From PALSA-278 sp963760285 (GTDB lineage Bacteria; Acidobacteriota; Terriglobia; Acidiferrales; UBA7541), in contig CAVXCI010000003.1 of NCBI GenBank assembly GCA_963760285.1, forward strand, positions 434,001 through 498,000: DNA of 64,000 bases. Direction: 5' to 3'. The position numbers were made by a program, and so were the translations under genes. Shown here piece by piece: positions 1 to 8,581 of the stretch; the first letter of the stretch is position 1, and each line of letters starts with the position of its first letter. The notes beneath the pieces are model-generated. The model searched no databases and was not told the DNA's origin. It saw only the letters and a program-made list of their open reading frames with translations.

Positions 1-228
1 CTCTTCGCTGGGGCCGCCTTGCAGCGTGGTTCCATAAAGCTGCCCATTCGCCGCCTGAAAGATGGGCGATTCCGGCTCGTAACCATCCGCGAAGTCGAAG
101 CTATACAGCGAAGTAAAGGTCACCGCAGGCGGCGCTGCACTTTTTGTCTGTGCAGGCAAGGCCACGGGGGCTGCCGCCCAAACCAATGAAATGAGGCAGG
201 CTCTTGCAATCCAGGTATTAGCGTTCAT
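1..228 (-). CDS. GloVer-repeat secreted protein, N-terminal part (runs off the window)
   Basis: Only the first 76 codons are inside the window. The start ATG at 228 follows a purine-rich CAGGAGACC Shine-Dalgarno. Residues 1-27 form a Sec signal peptide (hydrophobic stretch ending in PVALPAQ). The mature part begins with a 'FTSLYSFD' segment and then 'GQLYGTT.QGG', which is the start of the repeat seen many times in the next gene (269-1669). I assign it to the same Gloeobacter/Verrucomicrobium (GloVer, TIGR03803-like) tandem-repeat group. Function is unknown; it is probably exported. The next gene lies 40 bp upstream on the same strand, and its signal peptide ends in the same VALPAQ motif, so the two are likely tandem paralogues. 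Confidence 0.7.
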   Translation of the reverse strand, partial: MNANTWIARACLISLVWAAAPVALPAQTKSAAPPAVTFTSLYSFDFADGYEPESPIFQAANGQLYGTTLQGGPSEE

Positions 229-268
229 CTTGGTCTCCTGTGCGCAAATTCATAACTCTCACCACTGA

Positions 269-1669
269 TTATTTCAGAACATAAAATGGCACGTTGCTGG
301 AAAGCGTGCCGCCGGGCAGTTTCACTTCCACTTCCCCGGTGGTCGCGCCTTTGGGCACTGTGGCGATAATCAGCGTTTTCGATTTCGCTGTAAAACTCGC
401 CGTCTTGCCATTAAACGTCACGCTCTTCGCGCCCGTAAAATCGCTCCCTAAGATCCCCACCTTCGCCCCCACCTTTCCCGCGCCGGGAAGAGTCCTGACA
501 AACGGGCCGAGGCCCACGGAAAGGCTGAAGACCGTACCGCAGCCCAGAGAGCACGTGTTGTTGGCCCCGCCGAATGTTGTCCCGTAGAAGTTCCCATTTG
601 TGTCCTGGGCCACGGCCGCGTAAGGAAAGGCGCCGTCCGTGTTGTCGAAGCTATGCAGCGTGGTCAGCGTGCCGCCGGCGGTTATGGCGAAGACCGTGCC
701 ATAGCCGGTGGTCCCGCCATAGTAAGTCGTCCCGTAAAAATTCCCATCCGTGCCCTGGACCAGCGCCGCCACGGGCGTGGCGCCATCGGTGTCGCCGAAG
801 CTGTGCAGCGTGGTCAGCGTGCCACCGGTGGTGATGGTGAAGATCGTGCCGTAGCCGATGCTTCCGCCCTCCTCCGTTGCCCCGTAGAGAAGCCCGCTGG
901 TGGACTGCATCAGCCCCGCATAGGGTAACGAGCCGTCTGGCCCCGCGAAGGTATGCAGCGTGGTCAGCGTCCCGCCTGGTGTGATGGTGAAGACCGTGCC
1001 ATCGCTGTTGGCCCCGCCATCGTACGCAGTCCCGTAGAAGTTTCCGTTGGTGGCCTGGACCAGCCCCGCCACCGGGCCTCCGCCCTCCGTGTAAAAGTCG
1101 AAGCTGTGCAAGGTGGTCAGCGTGCCGCCCGGCGTAATTCGGAACACGGTACCGAATCCGTTGGCTCCGCCACCGCTCGTCGTGCCGTAAAAATTCCCAT
1201 CGATGCCCTGGATCAGCGCCCCCTGGGAGTTGGAGCCGTCCGTCCCGTCGAAGCTGTGCAGCACCGTCAGCGCGCCATTCGATGTGATCTTGAAGATCGT
1301 CCCGCAGCCGCCGCGGCAGTTTGCGCTGGCCCCGCCTTCGAATGTTGTTCCGTAGAAGTCCGCATCGGTGGCCTGGATGAGTCCCGCAACAACAAGGGCG
1401 CCGTCCGCGCCCTCAAAACTGTGCAGCATGGTCAGCGTGCCGGTTGTGGTGATTGCGAAGACCGTGCCATCGCTGCTGGCTCCGCCCTCGAATGTGGTTC
1501 CGTAGATCTTCCCATTGGCGCCCTGCACCAGCGGCGCTTCGGGATATTGGCCGTCCGTCCCGTCGAAGCTGTGCAGACTGGTGAATGTCTGCGCAGGCAA
1601 GGCCACCACCGCCGTTGCCCACAATAGAAAAACACCGCACGCCCTCTTGCCCCATTTGAGTTTGTTCAT
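269..1669 (-). CDS. Secreted GloVer tandem-repeat protein with C-terminal IPT/TIG-like domain
   Basis: This is a 466-residue exported protein. I chose the ATG at 1669 because GAGGAGACA sits just upstream and a signal peptide (about residues 1-27, ending ALPAQ) follows; an in-frame extension to 1735 has neither. From about residue 28 to 385 there are roughly eight repeats of about 45 residues with the pattern L-H-S-F-D-G-T-D-G, then 'G.FYGTT..GG' and 'GTVF.IT..G.LTTL', the hallmark of the GloVer repeat (probably a propeller-like fold). The last 80 residues resemble an IPT/TIG immunoglobulin-like domain ('GAKVGILGSDFTGAKSVTFN'). The family has no established function; a surface or extracellular role is inferred from the signal peptide. 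Confidence 0.85.
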   Translation of the reverse strand: MNKLKWGKRACGVFLLWATAVVALPAQTFTSLHSFDGTDGQYPEAPLVQGANGKIYGTTFEGGASSDGTVFAITTTGTLTMLHSFEGADGALVVAGLIQATDADFYGTTFEGGASANCRGGCGTIFKITSNGALTVLHSFDGTDGSNSQGALIQGIDGNFYGTTSGGGANGFGTVFRITPGGTLTTLHSFDFYTEGGGPVAGLVQATNGNFYGTAYDGGANSDGTVFTITPGGTLTTLHTFAGPDGSLPYAGLMQSTSGLLYGATEEGGSIGYGTIFTITTGGTLTTLHSFGDTDGATPVAALVQGTDGNFYGTTYYGGTTGYGTVFAITAGGTLTTLHSFDNTDGAFPYAAVAQDTNGNFYGTTFGGANNTCSLGCGTVFSLSVGLGPFVRTLPGAGKVGAKVGILGSDFTGAKSVTFNGKTASFTAKSKTLIIATVPKGATTGEVEVKLPGGTLSSNVPFYVLK

Positions 1670-1991
1670 GTTGTCTCCTCGCTGCTCTTCGCGGCACGCA
1701 TCTGAAATTGTAGAACCCTGAGGGAAATAGTACATCTGTTCGGCGCCGGCCAGACCGAGTTTTGTGCCAGGGCGGGCGAGAGAGTCCTTTTGCCTCTGCT
1801 TAGGATTTTGAATTCAGACGGGGTGAAAGCCGGGGCCGCGGGCAGGTGGTGGTCGCCATTGATGGCCACGTCCACGCGGAATTCCTTGCGAACGTGGGCG
1901 CAGCATGGCCGACCTCGCGGCAGGGACTATTTTTCGCGAAGCGAGGAGCGATACGGAAGGCTGAAATGCGGGGAAAATGAGAAGTCAAAAG

Positions 1992-2071
1992 TGTCCCCAT
2001 TGGAAAAGTGTATGTTATTGATTATGCGAGAGTTGCGGTTTTACGACTGTCACATGTGTCCCTATTAGAAA
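1992..2071. repeat. Pair of direct repeats resembling insertion-sequence end repeats
   Basis: TGTCCCCATTGGAAA at 1992-2006 and TGTCCCTATTAGAAA at 2057-2071 match at 13 of 15 positions in the same orientation, 65 bp apart. Multiple short repeats starting TGT at one end are typical of IS21-like elements (known for the family). No transposase is present, so this would be a solo end or relic. The assignment is an inference from pattern only. Confidence 0.3.
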
Positions 2072-2198
2072 TCGCCGTTTGGCGCTTATTTCCGTCGTCC
2101 GGGCATAGTTCTGATCTGTTGTCAGAATTCCGCAGGAAAAATCAACAGCAGGTTGTGTAACGCCCGGTCTCCGGCGTGTGACAGAAGAGATAAAGACT

Positions 2199-2645
2199 GG
2201 CGCCCTGAAGGCGCCGCTACATGGCGGTGCCAGCCTAAAAACTGGTGGCGGTAATGCTGGCCGAATTCAACAACAGATCCCTCGCCTTACGGCTCGCTTC
2301 GCGAGCATGGCTCGGGATGACCCCAACGGGCTTGGGCGCGGAAGAATTGTGAATGCTTGGCGGTGTTTCAGCGGTTAAGGACTGGCGCCCTAAAGGCGCC
2401 GCTCGGCTTCGCTCCTCTCGACTGCGCTCGGGACCCGAAAGATGGGCGGGACAAGCCGCTACATGGTTGGTGCATGACAGTGCGCTACTTCCAAGGCGAT
2501 GTTGCGGCGGAGAGGCTGCCGCCCGCAAGGGGCGGCGCTACAGGTTGCTGGTTCGTCGCCCGGGGATGCATCTGTCGCGGCGCACATTTTGGAACGGGTG
2601 CTGGGATACTACCGTGGTTATGTAGCGCGGCCCTTTAGGGGCCGC
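2199..2645. repeat. Four related GC-rich palindromic elements (REP-like)
   Basis: Four inverted repeats occur within 450 bp: GGCGCC-ctgaa-GGCGCC (2199-2215), GGCGCC-ctaaa-GGCGCC (2384-2400), GCCGCCC-gcaa-GGGGCGGC (2518-2536) and GCGGCCC-ttta-GGGGCCGC (2627-2645). Each is flanked on one side by GCTACA or a split version of it, the last copy being in reverse orientation. In the second copy GCT and ACATGG are separated by about 60 bp of another GC-rich repeat. Conserved flank plus compensatory stem changes argue for a dispersed palindrome family rather than chance. They could fold in RNA as well. Confidence 0.6.
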
Positions 2646-2837
2646 ACGGCAAATGCAAGGGATACATACAGAGAAGGGATACAACAACCACACCGAGCAT
2701 TGCAGGCAGCGTCCCCTGCTGCTGCGAGCCCTGCTCTAACTGGTGCGATGTGGAAGCTAACATATAGTTATAAGTGTGTCGAGTAACAAAGAAGGCCATA
2801 GATAGCTGCTCGCGTCGCGCGTGATGAAAGGTGATTT

Positions 2838-4061
2838 TCAGAACGGCCGTGGGGGCCACGCAGCTACGGAGGTCAGCTCTCCAACTTGGCCAGTTTGAAA
2901 CGGCGAGGCGGGCGATTCCGTCAGGCAGCCTGTCGAGGAACTGATGCTAAACAAACCCAGCGCTGCTCCGGACGGGGTAATCTCCGCAAGGTAGAGTCCG
3001 CCGCCGGAACCCGATGGGAGGGCGGTGGCGAACCCGCCAATGAGGATCTCCTGACCCAGCCGCCTTGGGCTGATAATGCAGCTGTAGCCGACCTTGATAG
3101 GATTCTCGCTGAAAAAAAGGGAAGTGACCTGCTGCGAACCGTTGTCAATGTCGCTGGCAAAGAGAAATGTTTCATTGGGGCTGAGCCAGATGGGACCGGA
3201 GCCGTAGCCATCACCGAGTTCGCCGTCTCCCCCGAACACATAGCCTTTCCCCAGCGATCCGTCGGAGTTGATGGGGAACACATCAATCTGCGTGTAATCG
3301 TCGTAGTTGGGTGGTTGGCCGATGCTCTCGATGGCAAACACGGCATACTTGCCATCCGAAGTGACATCCACGCCCCCCTCGCCATTGCCTCCATCGCCCG
3401 AATACGGGCCGTGTTCGGTGAGCGAGCCGTCGGCAGCAATCGAGAACGAGCCGACTTCGCCATAACTGTCATAATTGACCAGCAGAGTTTTGCCGTTCGG
3501 CGCCACGGACATGGCGCCAATTCCCGGCGCGGAACTCAGGCTCTGTGTCAGACGGAGGGCGCAGCCTTCGCCAATCTGCCAGGTATCGAGGTAGGGGGCA
3601 TCTCCGGTGTACGCTGCAAAGAGATATTTCCCGCGCGCGGCGATGCTCAAGGTGGTGGCATATTGGATTTGAGGGTCGGAATAGTTTCCCACCACTGTCA
3701 GGCCCGGATATTTGAATGCCGTGATGTGATTTTGCTGGTTATCCGGATCAGCCAGAAATGCGCAGACCTCCGAACCCTCACGTAAGATCTGGACGTTGGG
3801 AAATCCTATGCCATATCCGTTGTTATCCACACCGGTTTGCAGCGTGTAGACGGACTTCAAGAGGGGATTCTTGGCTGTGCCGTCCAGCTTAAGGACTGTG
3901 CCCGTATTGTCGGAGACATCGCTGCTGTTGTTGGTCACCACGTAGTGCTGCGACGACCCTTCGGCTACGCTCAGGGCAGGCGCGCCGGGACCGGGGGCGC
4001 AAAGCGCCACAGCGGCGGCGAGGATTGTGGCAGCTGCGCCAAACCTGAAGATGGAGTTCAT
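2838..4061 (-). CDS. Secreted beta-propeller (lactonase-like) protein
   Basis: A 407-residue exported protein. ATG at 4061 with GGAGATCGCC upstream; signal peptide about residues 1-22. The body has propeller-type blades of the YVTN/6-phosphogluconolactonase-like kind: 'GIGAMSVAPNGKTLLVNYDS', 'GVDVTSDGKYAVFAIE', 'SPNETFLFASDID' and 'VDVFPINSDGSLG'-like strands spread over about residues 40-400. No catalytic set can be assigned, so an enzymatic activity should not be assumed. Right after the signal peptide the sequence 'PALSVAEG' is encoded by DNA matching a palindromic-repeat arm (see findings). Stands alone on this strand. Confidence 0.7.
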   Translation of the reverse strand: MNSIFRFGAAATILAAAVALCAPGPGAPALSVAEGSSQHYVVTNNSSDVSDNTGTVLKLDGTAKNPLLKSVYTLQTGVDNNGYGIGFPNVQILREGSEVCAFLADPDNQQNHITAFKYPGLTVVGNYSDPQIQYATTLSIAARGKYLFAAYTGDAPYLDTWQIGEGCALRLTQSLSSAPGIGAMSVAPNGKTLLVNYDSYGEVGSFSIAADGSLTEHGPYSGDGGNGEGGVDVTSDGKYAVFAIESIGQPPNYDDYTQIDVFPINSDGSLGKGYVFGGDGELGDGYGSGPIWLSPNETFLFASDIDNGSQQVTSLFFSENPIKVGYSCIISPRRLGQEILIGGFATALPSGSGGGLYLAEITPSGAALGLFSISSSTGCLTESPASPFQTGQVGELTSVAAWPPRPF

Positions 4062-4488
4062 GGCGATCTCCTTGGGGTCGCGGGCGACGTGAAAAAAGAA
4101 TACACCCAGGGAGCGGCTGAATCTAAAGGAAGCGCAGCGCGCCGCAGTCAGTATTTCGGTCAGGCGCGGAGATGGTGGAAGGCGGGGAGCATGGCGAAGT
4201 GAGAGCGGACGGATTCGACGGAGTCGCCAAGCTGGAGAATTTTCTCAGGATGCAGGTGGCCAATGAGGAGGCCGGCGCGCCGGAGATAGTCAATGCGCCC
4301 GGGAGCAGGCCCACAGGCGGGCGCAATCCTCCCGGGACGACCTGAAATGGAAAATGGGCGCAGTGCCCTCTACATTCGGCCTGTGTTGGTGATTGATCAT
4401 CGTCCTGCGCAAAACGTTCGAGCAGAAGAATCCAGTGCTTTTTTCAAAGGGAGATGAACTGGCGAAAAAGAAGCGGGGCGAGGGGTTC
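4062..4488. other. Intergenic stretch, no supported gene
   Basis: About 430 bp between the propeller gene and the TauE/SafE gene, both on the minus strand. Short frames exist on the minus strand, one of them (about 4155-4310, ending 'SHFAMLPAFHHLRA') with protein-like composition, but none has a start codon with a ribosome-binding site. A decayed gene end is possible. Nothing else is recognisable. Confidence 0.5.
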
Positions 4489-5268
4489 CTAATGCCGGGG
4501 CAACGCGGATAGCACGGTTCCGATGCTGCTCCAGCCTTTGTAAAACAGTTCAGCTCCCAGGTAGACCAGCCAGGCAGCCAGGCCGTAACGCAGCCAGCGC
4601 GAGGGCATGCGGGTGGCGGCAAACGCGCCCACGACCGCGCCGACCACGCCGCCGATCACCAGACGAACAATCGTCCCGGAATCGAATTGGCCCGTGGCGA
4701 GGTGAACGCCGCCGCCAACAAACGACAAAACCAGGCCGAAGAAAAGGTCGGTGCCCACAACCTCGGCCGCGGAAAGGGGCGTGAGGTTCATCAGCGCCGT
4801 TGTGCCCAATGCCCCCGCGCCCGCGGATGAAAAGCCTACTTCCAAACCAATGGGCGCGGCGATTAACGCCAGCCAGCGGGAACGGTCTTTTGGAGCGCCG
4901 TCGTGCTTGCGGCTCTCCGGGAAAAAAGTGCGGCCGGCGGCAATCACAATCGTGAGGCCCAGAATCAAGTACACCACTCCCTCATATTTCTCCACCGCGG
5001 CGCGGGACAGAAGCAGCGAACCAGCAATCACGCCCGGCAGGCCGCCCAGAACCAAATAACCGAGCGTGCGAAAATTCACCTGCCGCCGGTACCAGTAAAC
5101 CGGCGCGGCGATAATCTTCACCACAAAACCAAACACCAGAGCCGTGCCCACCGCCGGGCCAAGTGGCATATGCAGAAGAAGAATCAGAGTCGGCGCGGTC
5201 ACCGTGCCCGCGCCCACACCGCTCATGGCGATGGCCAAAGCAATCAGGAATCCAGCAATAATCTCCAT
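4489..5268 (-). CDS. TauE/SafE-family membrane permease (sulfite/anion exporter-like)
   Basis: A 259-residue integral membrane protein with the two-fold repeat of the TauE/SafE (DUF81) family: N-terminal half 'GFLIALAIAMSGVGAGTVTAP' and second half 'APIGLEVGFSSAGAGALGTTAL', each an amphipathic Gly/Ser-rich helix pair, about eight membrane segments in all. I chose ATG 5268 over the upstream in-frame start at 5289 because CCGGAGG lies 5-9 bases before it. Members export sulfite, sulfoacetate or other organic anions, but substrate cannot be read from sequence. No partner gene is adjacent. Membrane location is near certain; substrate is unknown. Confidence 0.85.
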   Translation of the reverse strand: MEIIAGFLIALAIAMSGVGAGTVTAPTLILLLHMPLGPAVGTALVFGFVVKIIAAPVYWYRRQVNFRTLGYLVLGGLPGVIAGSLLLSRAAVEKYEGVVYLILGLTIVIAAGRTFFPESRKHDGAPKDRSRWLALIAAPIGLEVGFSSAGAGALGTTALMNLTPLSAAEVVGTDLFFGLVLSFVGGGVHLATGQFDSGTIVRLVIGGVVGAVVGAFAATRMPSRWLRYGLAAWLVYLGAELFYKGWSSIGTVLSALPRH

Positions 5269-5732
5269 TCGGCCTCCGGCCGAAATCAATCAATTCTGGA
5301 ACGCATTCTCCAGGAACCCATCCTAATCGAGGCTAAGACCGCGCAGCGTCCCGCCAGGCTCTCCACAGCAATTCTCCGGCGCCGGGATTGGCGCTGGTGA
5401 CGCTGGATGCACCCGCACAAGGCGACATCCCCTGCTCCCCACCGGGAACCCAACCCTTCGACAAGCGTGCTTTCAGTTTTCGATGGCCGGAACGATCTTC
5501 CAGCGGATGGTCGGAAGTACCGGACATTCATGCCCCATCACAGCATCGCCCGTGACGGGGTTCGGGAAGTCAGCCCCTCAGCCCCCTCGGGCCGCCCGTA
5601 AGTTTATCACGCGCGGCGCGTTGCTTTCAGACAAACGAAGCCGGCATGTGCGCACAATACTTGACCCCGCGCCCCGGATGTCATACAAGTGGCATTAGGA
5701 GCGTCTGTTCCAGCGCTCCGGAAAGGACCACA
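5269..5732. other. Divergent intergenic region
   Basis: About 460 bp between the divergently transcribed TauE/SafE gene and the GlsB-type gene, so it should hold both promoters. I could not pick convincing -35/-10 pairs. A small hairpin (GGAGCG ... CGCTCC, about 5698-5720) lies directly upstream of the ribosome-binding site AAAGGA of the next gene. No gene is supported. Confidence 0.4.
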
Positions 5733-5984
5733 ATGTTTGAAATTTTATGGTGGGTTATCGTGGGACTCATAGCGGGCTGGGCGACGGGAAAACTCATGCG
5801 CGGCGAAGGCTATGGGGTGTTGATGGACATCGTGATTGGAATCGTCGGCGCGGTCATCGGCGGCTTCATCATGGAGCATCTGGGATTTTCCGGCCGGGGC
5901 GGCATGATTTATACCATCCTGGTGGCCATCGGAGGCGCCGTTATCCTGACGGCCATCCTAAGGATGGCCAAGAGGGCGGCGTAA
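5733..5984 (+). CDS. GlsB/YeaQ/YmgE-family small membrane protein
   Basis: 83 residues, almost all membrane: three hydrophobic segments with 'WVIVGLIAGWATGKLMRG', 'DIVIGIVGAVIGGFIMEHLG' and 'IYTILVAIGGAVILTAILR'. This is the transglycosylase-associated (GlsB/YeaQ/YmgE) family, often stress-induced in other bacteria; the molecular role is not established. ATG 5733 is preceded by AAAGGA; a longer frame upstream lacks a plausible start. Likely monocistronic, ending in a candidate terminator. Confidence 0.9.
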   Translation: MFEILWWVIVGLIAGWATGKLMRGEGYGVLMDIVIGIVGAVIGGFIMEHLGFSGRGGMIYTILVAIGGAVILTAILRMAKRAA

Positions 5985-6008
5985 AATCCGCCCCCTCGGT
6001 TCTTTTTT
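5974..6008 (+). terminator. Candidate intrinsic terminator after the GlsB-type gene
   Basis: GGGCGG (5974-5979) pairs with CCGCCC (5988-5993) across an 8-base loop that contains the stop codon. A run of six T (6003-6008) follows 9 bases later. The distance to the T run is longer than ideal. Confidence 0.4.
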
Positions 6009-6109
6009 CGCCGTGCGAGGTTCTCGAAACTCGCGGAAGGAAGGGACAACTTTCAGTCCAGTTTCGGTTTATATCTAAGAAGGCCCAAAAGGGACCAAGG
6101 AGAATATGA

Positions 6110-6454
6110 ATGCGATCTAATTTCCTGCTCAGAAAAGTTGCCTTGCTGGCGGGCGCCCTCGCCCTGGCGTCAGTCCTTGCGGTTTCATCGCCGGTGATGG
6201 CCGGCCAGGGATCTTCCCAGTCAGCGTCTTCCAGCGCGACGGCGCATTCGAGCCACACTCTGGTGGACTTGAATTCCGCGACGGTGGAGCAGCTCAAAGC
6301 ATTGCCCGGCATCGGAGACACCTACGCGCAGAAGATCGTTGACGGCCGGCCGTACCACAGCAAGCTTGATTTGGTGAACAAGAAGATCATTCCGGCTTCC
6401 ACGTACAAAAAAATGTCTGGGATGGTGATTGCCAGGCAAAGTGGCGGCAAATAG
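6110..6454 (+). CDS. Secreted helix-hairpin-helix (ComEA-like) protein
   Basis: 114 residues. A signal peptide (about 1-31, ending SSPVMAG) is followed by a Ser/Ala linker and, from about residue 51, a helix-hairpin-helix pair: 'VDLNSATVEQLKALPGIGDT' then 'KIVDGRPYHSKLDLV' and 'KKIIPASTYKKM'. This is the C-terminal DNA-binding part of ComEA, the periplasmic DNA receptor of natural transformation. Short solitary copies are common, and the lack of other com genes here means a competence role is only a possibility. ATG 6110 follows GGAG. An exported location is well supported. Confidence 0.8.
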   Translation: MRSNFLLRKVALLAGALALASVLAVSSPVMAGQGSSQSASSSATAHSSHTLVDLNSATVEQLKALPGIGDTYAQKIVDGRPYHSKLDLVNKKIIPASTYKKMSGMVIARQSGGK

Positions 6455-6463
6455 AGATAAGCA

Positions 6464-6498
6464 GCCCGGAGAATTATCTCCAGGGAGGGTGGCCGGGC
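6464..6498. terminator. Hairpin in the convergent gap
   Basis: GCCCGG (6464-6469) pairs with CCGGGC (6493-6498), and inside it GGAGA-atta-TCTCC overlaps as an alternative stem. It sits between two convergent genes, the usual place for a bidirectional terminator, but there is no T run on either side. Confidence 0.3.
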
Positions 6499-6517
6499 GC
6501 ATTTCCAGGACGCAGCA

Positions 6518-8206
6518 TTATCTTGCAGCACGCCTGACATGCGCCCCAGCGGCTCCAGTTTGCCCCCGGGCATCCGTCGTCGCGATATCCCGCATCCCGG
6601 TGCAGCTTGGGAAGGCAAACGAAACTACATGCGTGTTCCAGTTGTATGTGCCGTTCCTGGGAAGGTATTGAGCCGTGTACCAGAAGGTGCAATCGTCCAC
6701 GGGATCAATCAACATACTGGTGTAATCCCCCCAGCGGTAGGAATTCGTTTCCGACCCTGCTCCCTTCAGGATGATATCTTCCGCCTCCATTTGGTTTAAT
6801 GGGTCGGTCACCAATCTCCCCGAAATGCGGATCGATGGGTGGCTATTCTTGCTGGAAGTGGAATAGCCGAGGGCCATGTCGCCCTTCTGGTCCATGGCGA
6901 TACTGGCCATCCACCGGTAGGCATCTCCACCCGCCGAGGTCTGTTGCTGATAGACCGTGGGGTTCTGTCCCGGGCTACGAATCTCATACCAGCGAATCCC
7001 CACCAGGCCAGCGGAGTTCACCGCATGGTTCGCCACCAGCGACTCGTGGTCCCCAAAATTGCGGTAGGCCAGCCGGTACATCATGCGGTCGCCCAGAGAA
7101 TCCAGCGTCTCGGTAACTCCTTCCTGCGGGATGCATTGCTTGCCATTCCCACAGGCCATGGTGAATGCCGCCACGGGAATTGACGTGGGCCCCTTCAAAG
7201 TCGTGTTGGCGGGGTTTGCAAAATCCACGTGGAACTGCCACATATTCAGGGCGTTTGTCCCCAGGCACAGATAATAATTTGGTGAACCCTGCGGCGGAGG
7301 CGTGGCGCCATCCCAATCCGATGGCAGCAGGCTCAAATATGAGGCGCCCAGCTGGAAACACTGCGACGTGGCGGTGAACCCCTGCAACATGGAATTGCGG
7401 TCCAACGCGCAGACGTACGGCCCGATCATTTTGGTCAGGTTGTTCTGGTCGAATTCGTCCATGGTGAGGTAGTAAGCGTCCGGCCAGACGGAGATTTTGG
7501 GATAATCGGGAAATTCCTTCGCCGGCAACGGAAAGGCGTAGCGATAAAAAGATCCGGTGGCGTCCGATGTTTCCGAGACGGCCACACATTGCAGCATCGG
7601 CTGTCCAAAGGGAGCTATGGCGTGCTGCGTGAACACCCACCGGCCCGCGGCCTTGTCGTACTCCACGATGGGATCACCGTTGTTGTTGGTCTCGCAAAGG
7701 CCGCCGAAACCTTGCCACAACAATTTCGCCTTTTCGCCAAGCAACATGTTGCCGGTGGTCTTGTCGTAGACCGCGAAAATCTCATTCAGGAATTCGGCAT
7801 ATTGCGTCGCCCCAGCGGCTCCGTTGGTATCCGGCACCACCCATCCACTGTACTTCTCATCCAGGCCGTCGAACTGCTCGCCGATAATTCCCGCGAACGG
7901 AGGGCCAATGATTTTTTGAAGCACCGGGTCGGGAATTCCGATATTCCCTCCCGCAATTCTCCCGTTATGAAAATCCCGGTCGTCCCCTCCTCCCTCTTCA
8001 GTGTCCTGATCGAGGACTTCGATGGCCGCCGTCCATGGCGGCGATTTCATCTCCCGAACAGGACGCGACACATCGTGATGCACCGCGAGGGCAACTTGCA
8101 CCTGCCCAGGAATCGGCTGCGAGGAATGGACATCCCGTGTCTCCACAAACGCAGCCGCCAGGACAATGGAAACGCCAAATAGCGCAAGTCGCTTGTAGAA
8201 AGCCAT
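6518..8206 (-). CDS. Large secreted protein of unknown function
   Basis: About 562 residues. Starts at 8236 (ATG) and 8251 (GTG) are also in frame; I prefer ATG 8206 because an N-terminal signal peptide (KRLALFGVSIVLAAAF) follows at once. The mature chain has a long acidic low-complexity stretch (DQDTEEGGGDDRD) and then a globular region with many aromatic residues and repeated motifs such as 'GWVVPDTNGAAGATQYAEFL' and 'YPKISVWPDAYYLTMDEFD'. These occur in exported proteins of soil bacteria annotated only as hypothetical, possibly propeller-type. No catalytic residues can be named. It is divergent from the beta-helix gene at 8582, so the two may share control. Confidence 0.7.
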   Translation of the reverse strand: MAFYKRLALFGVSIVLAAAFVETRDVHSSQPIPGQVQVALAVHHDVSRPVREMKSPPWTAAIEVLDQDTEEGGGDDRDFHNGRIAGGNIGIPDPVLQKIIGPPFAGIIGEQFDGLDEKYSGWVVPDTNGAAGATQYAEFLNEIFAVYDKTTGNMLLGEKAKLLWQGFGGLCETNNNGDPIVEYDKAAGRWVFTQHAIAPFGQPMLQCVAVSETSDATGSFYRYAFPLPAKEFPDYPKISVWPDAYYLTMDEFDQNNLTKMIGPYVCALDRNSMLQGFTATSQCFQLGASYLSLLPSDWDGATPPPQGSPNYYLCLGTNALNMWQFHVDFANPANTTLKGPTSIPVAAFTMACGNGKQCIPQEGVTETLDSLGDRMMYRLAYRNFGDHESLVANHAVNSAGLVGIRWYEIRSPGQNPTVYQQQTSAGGDAYRWMASIAMDQKGDMALGYSTSSKNSHPSIRISGRLVTDPLNQMEAEDIILKGAGSETNSYRWGDYTSMLIDPVDDCTFWYTAQYLPRNGTYNWNTHVVSFAFPSCTGMRDIATTDARGQTGAAGAHVRRAAR

Positions 8207-8581
8207 ACTGCCGGTTTTCCCTGGGAGAGTGGCCATGCCTTGAATTAGCACGTGAAGGGTAACCCTACTCCACCTGCATGGAACTTAACACATCTGGCGC
8301 ACACATTTCCACATCCGTCGGAGTGCATGGGGCTGCCAGTATACCTGAGAGTCAACTCGCCAGATGCTCGTGCCTCCGATGCCGCTGATTCAGGCGGGAA
8401 CTCACAGCCTTACCATGGACCGGCCATCTGTCCTTCGGGACAGGATTCCTCACAGCACATACGGCTGTCCCAATTTGGCCGGGATGACCAGTCGTTTGCC
8501 CTCCTCCAACCCGCTAGTCTTGTTCCCGTGAGAGAAAAACCAAGCGGCGAGCCCAATCGTCCCGCCGCGCTGAGGAGCAAA
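8207..8581. other. Divergent promoter region
   Basis: About 375 bp separating two divergent genes for exported proteins. A short palindrome (gggttaccc) lies near 8259-8270. No promoter elements could be assigned with confidence and no gene is supported, although the frame of the downstream gene stays open through it. Confidence 0.4.

Larger units (their letters stand above)
1670..2837. other. Gene-poor, repeat-rich intergenic region
   Basis: About 1.2 kb without a convincing gene. Short open frames exist on both strands but lack ribosome-binding sites and recognisable proteins. The stretch holds two direct repeats that resemble insertion-sequence ends (1992-2071) and a family of GC-rich palindromes (2199-2645), both listed separately. 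It also holds segments such as 'gctcgcttcgcgagc' near 2290 with self-complementary character. Confidence 0.6.

Noticed and set aside
4155..4310. Protein-like minus-strand stretch ending SHFAMLPAFHHLRA
   Set aside because: No start codon or ribosome-binding site and a stop close upstream; at most a decayed gene end.
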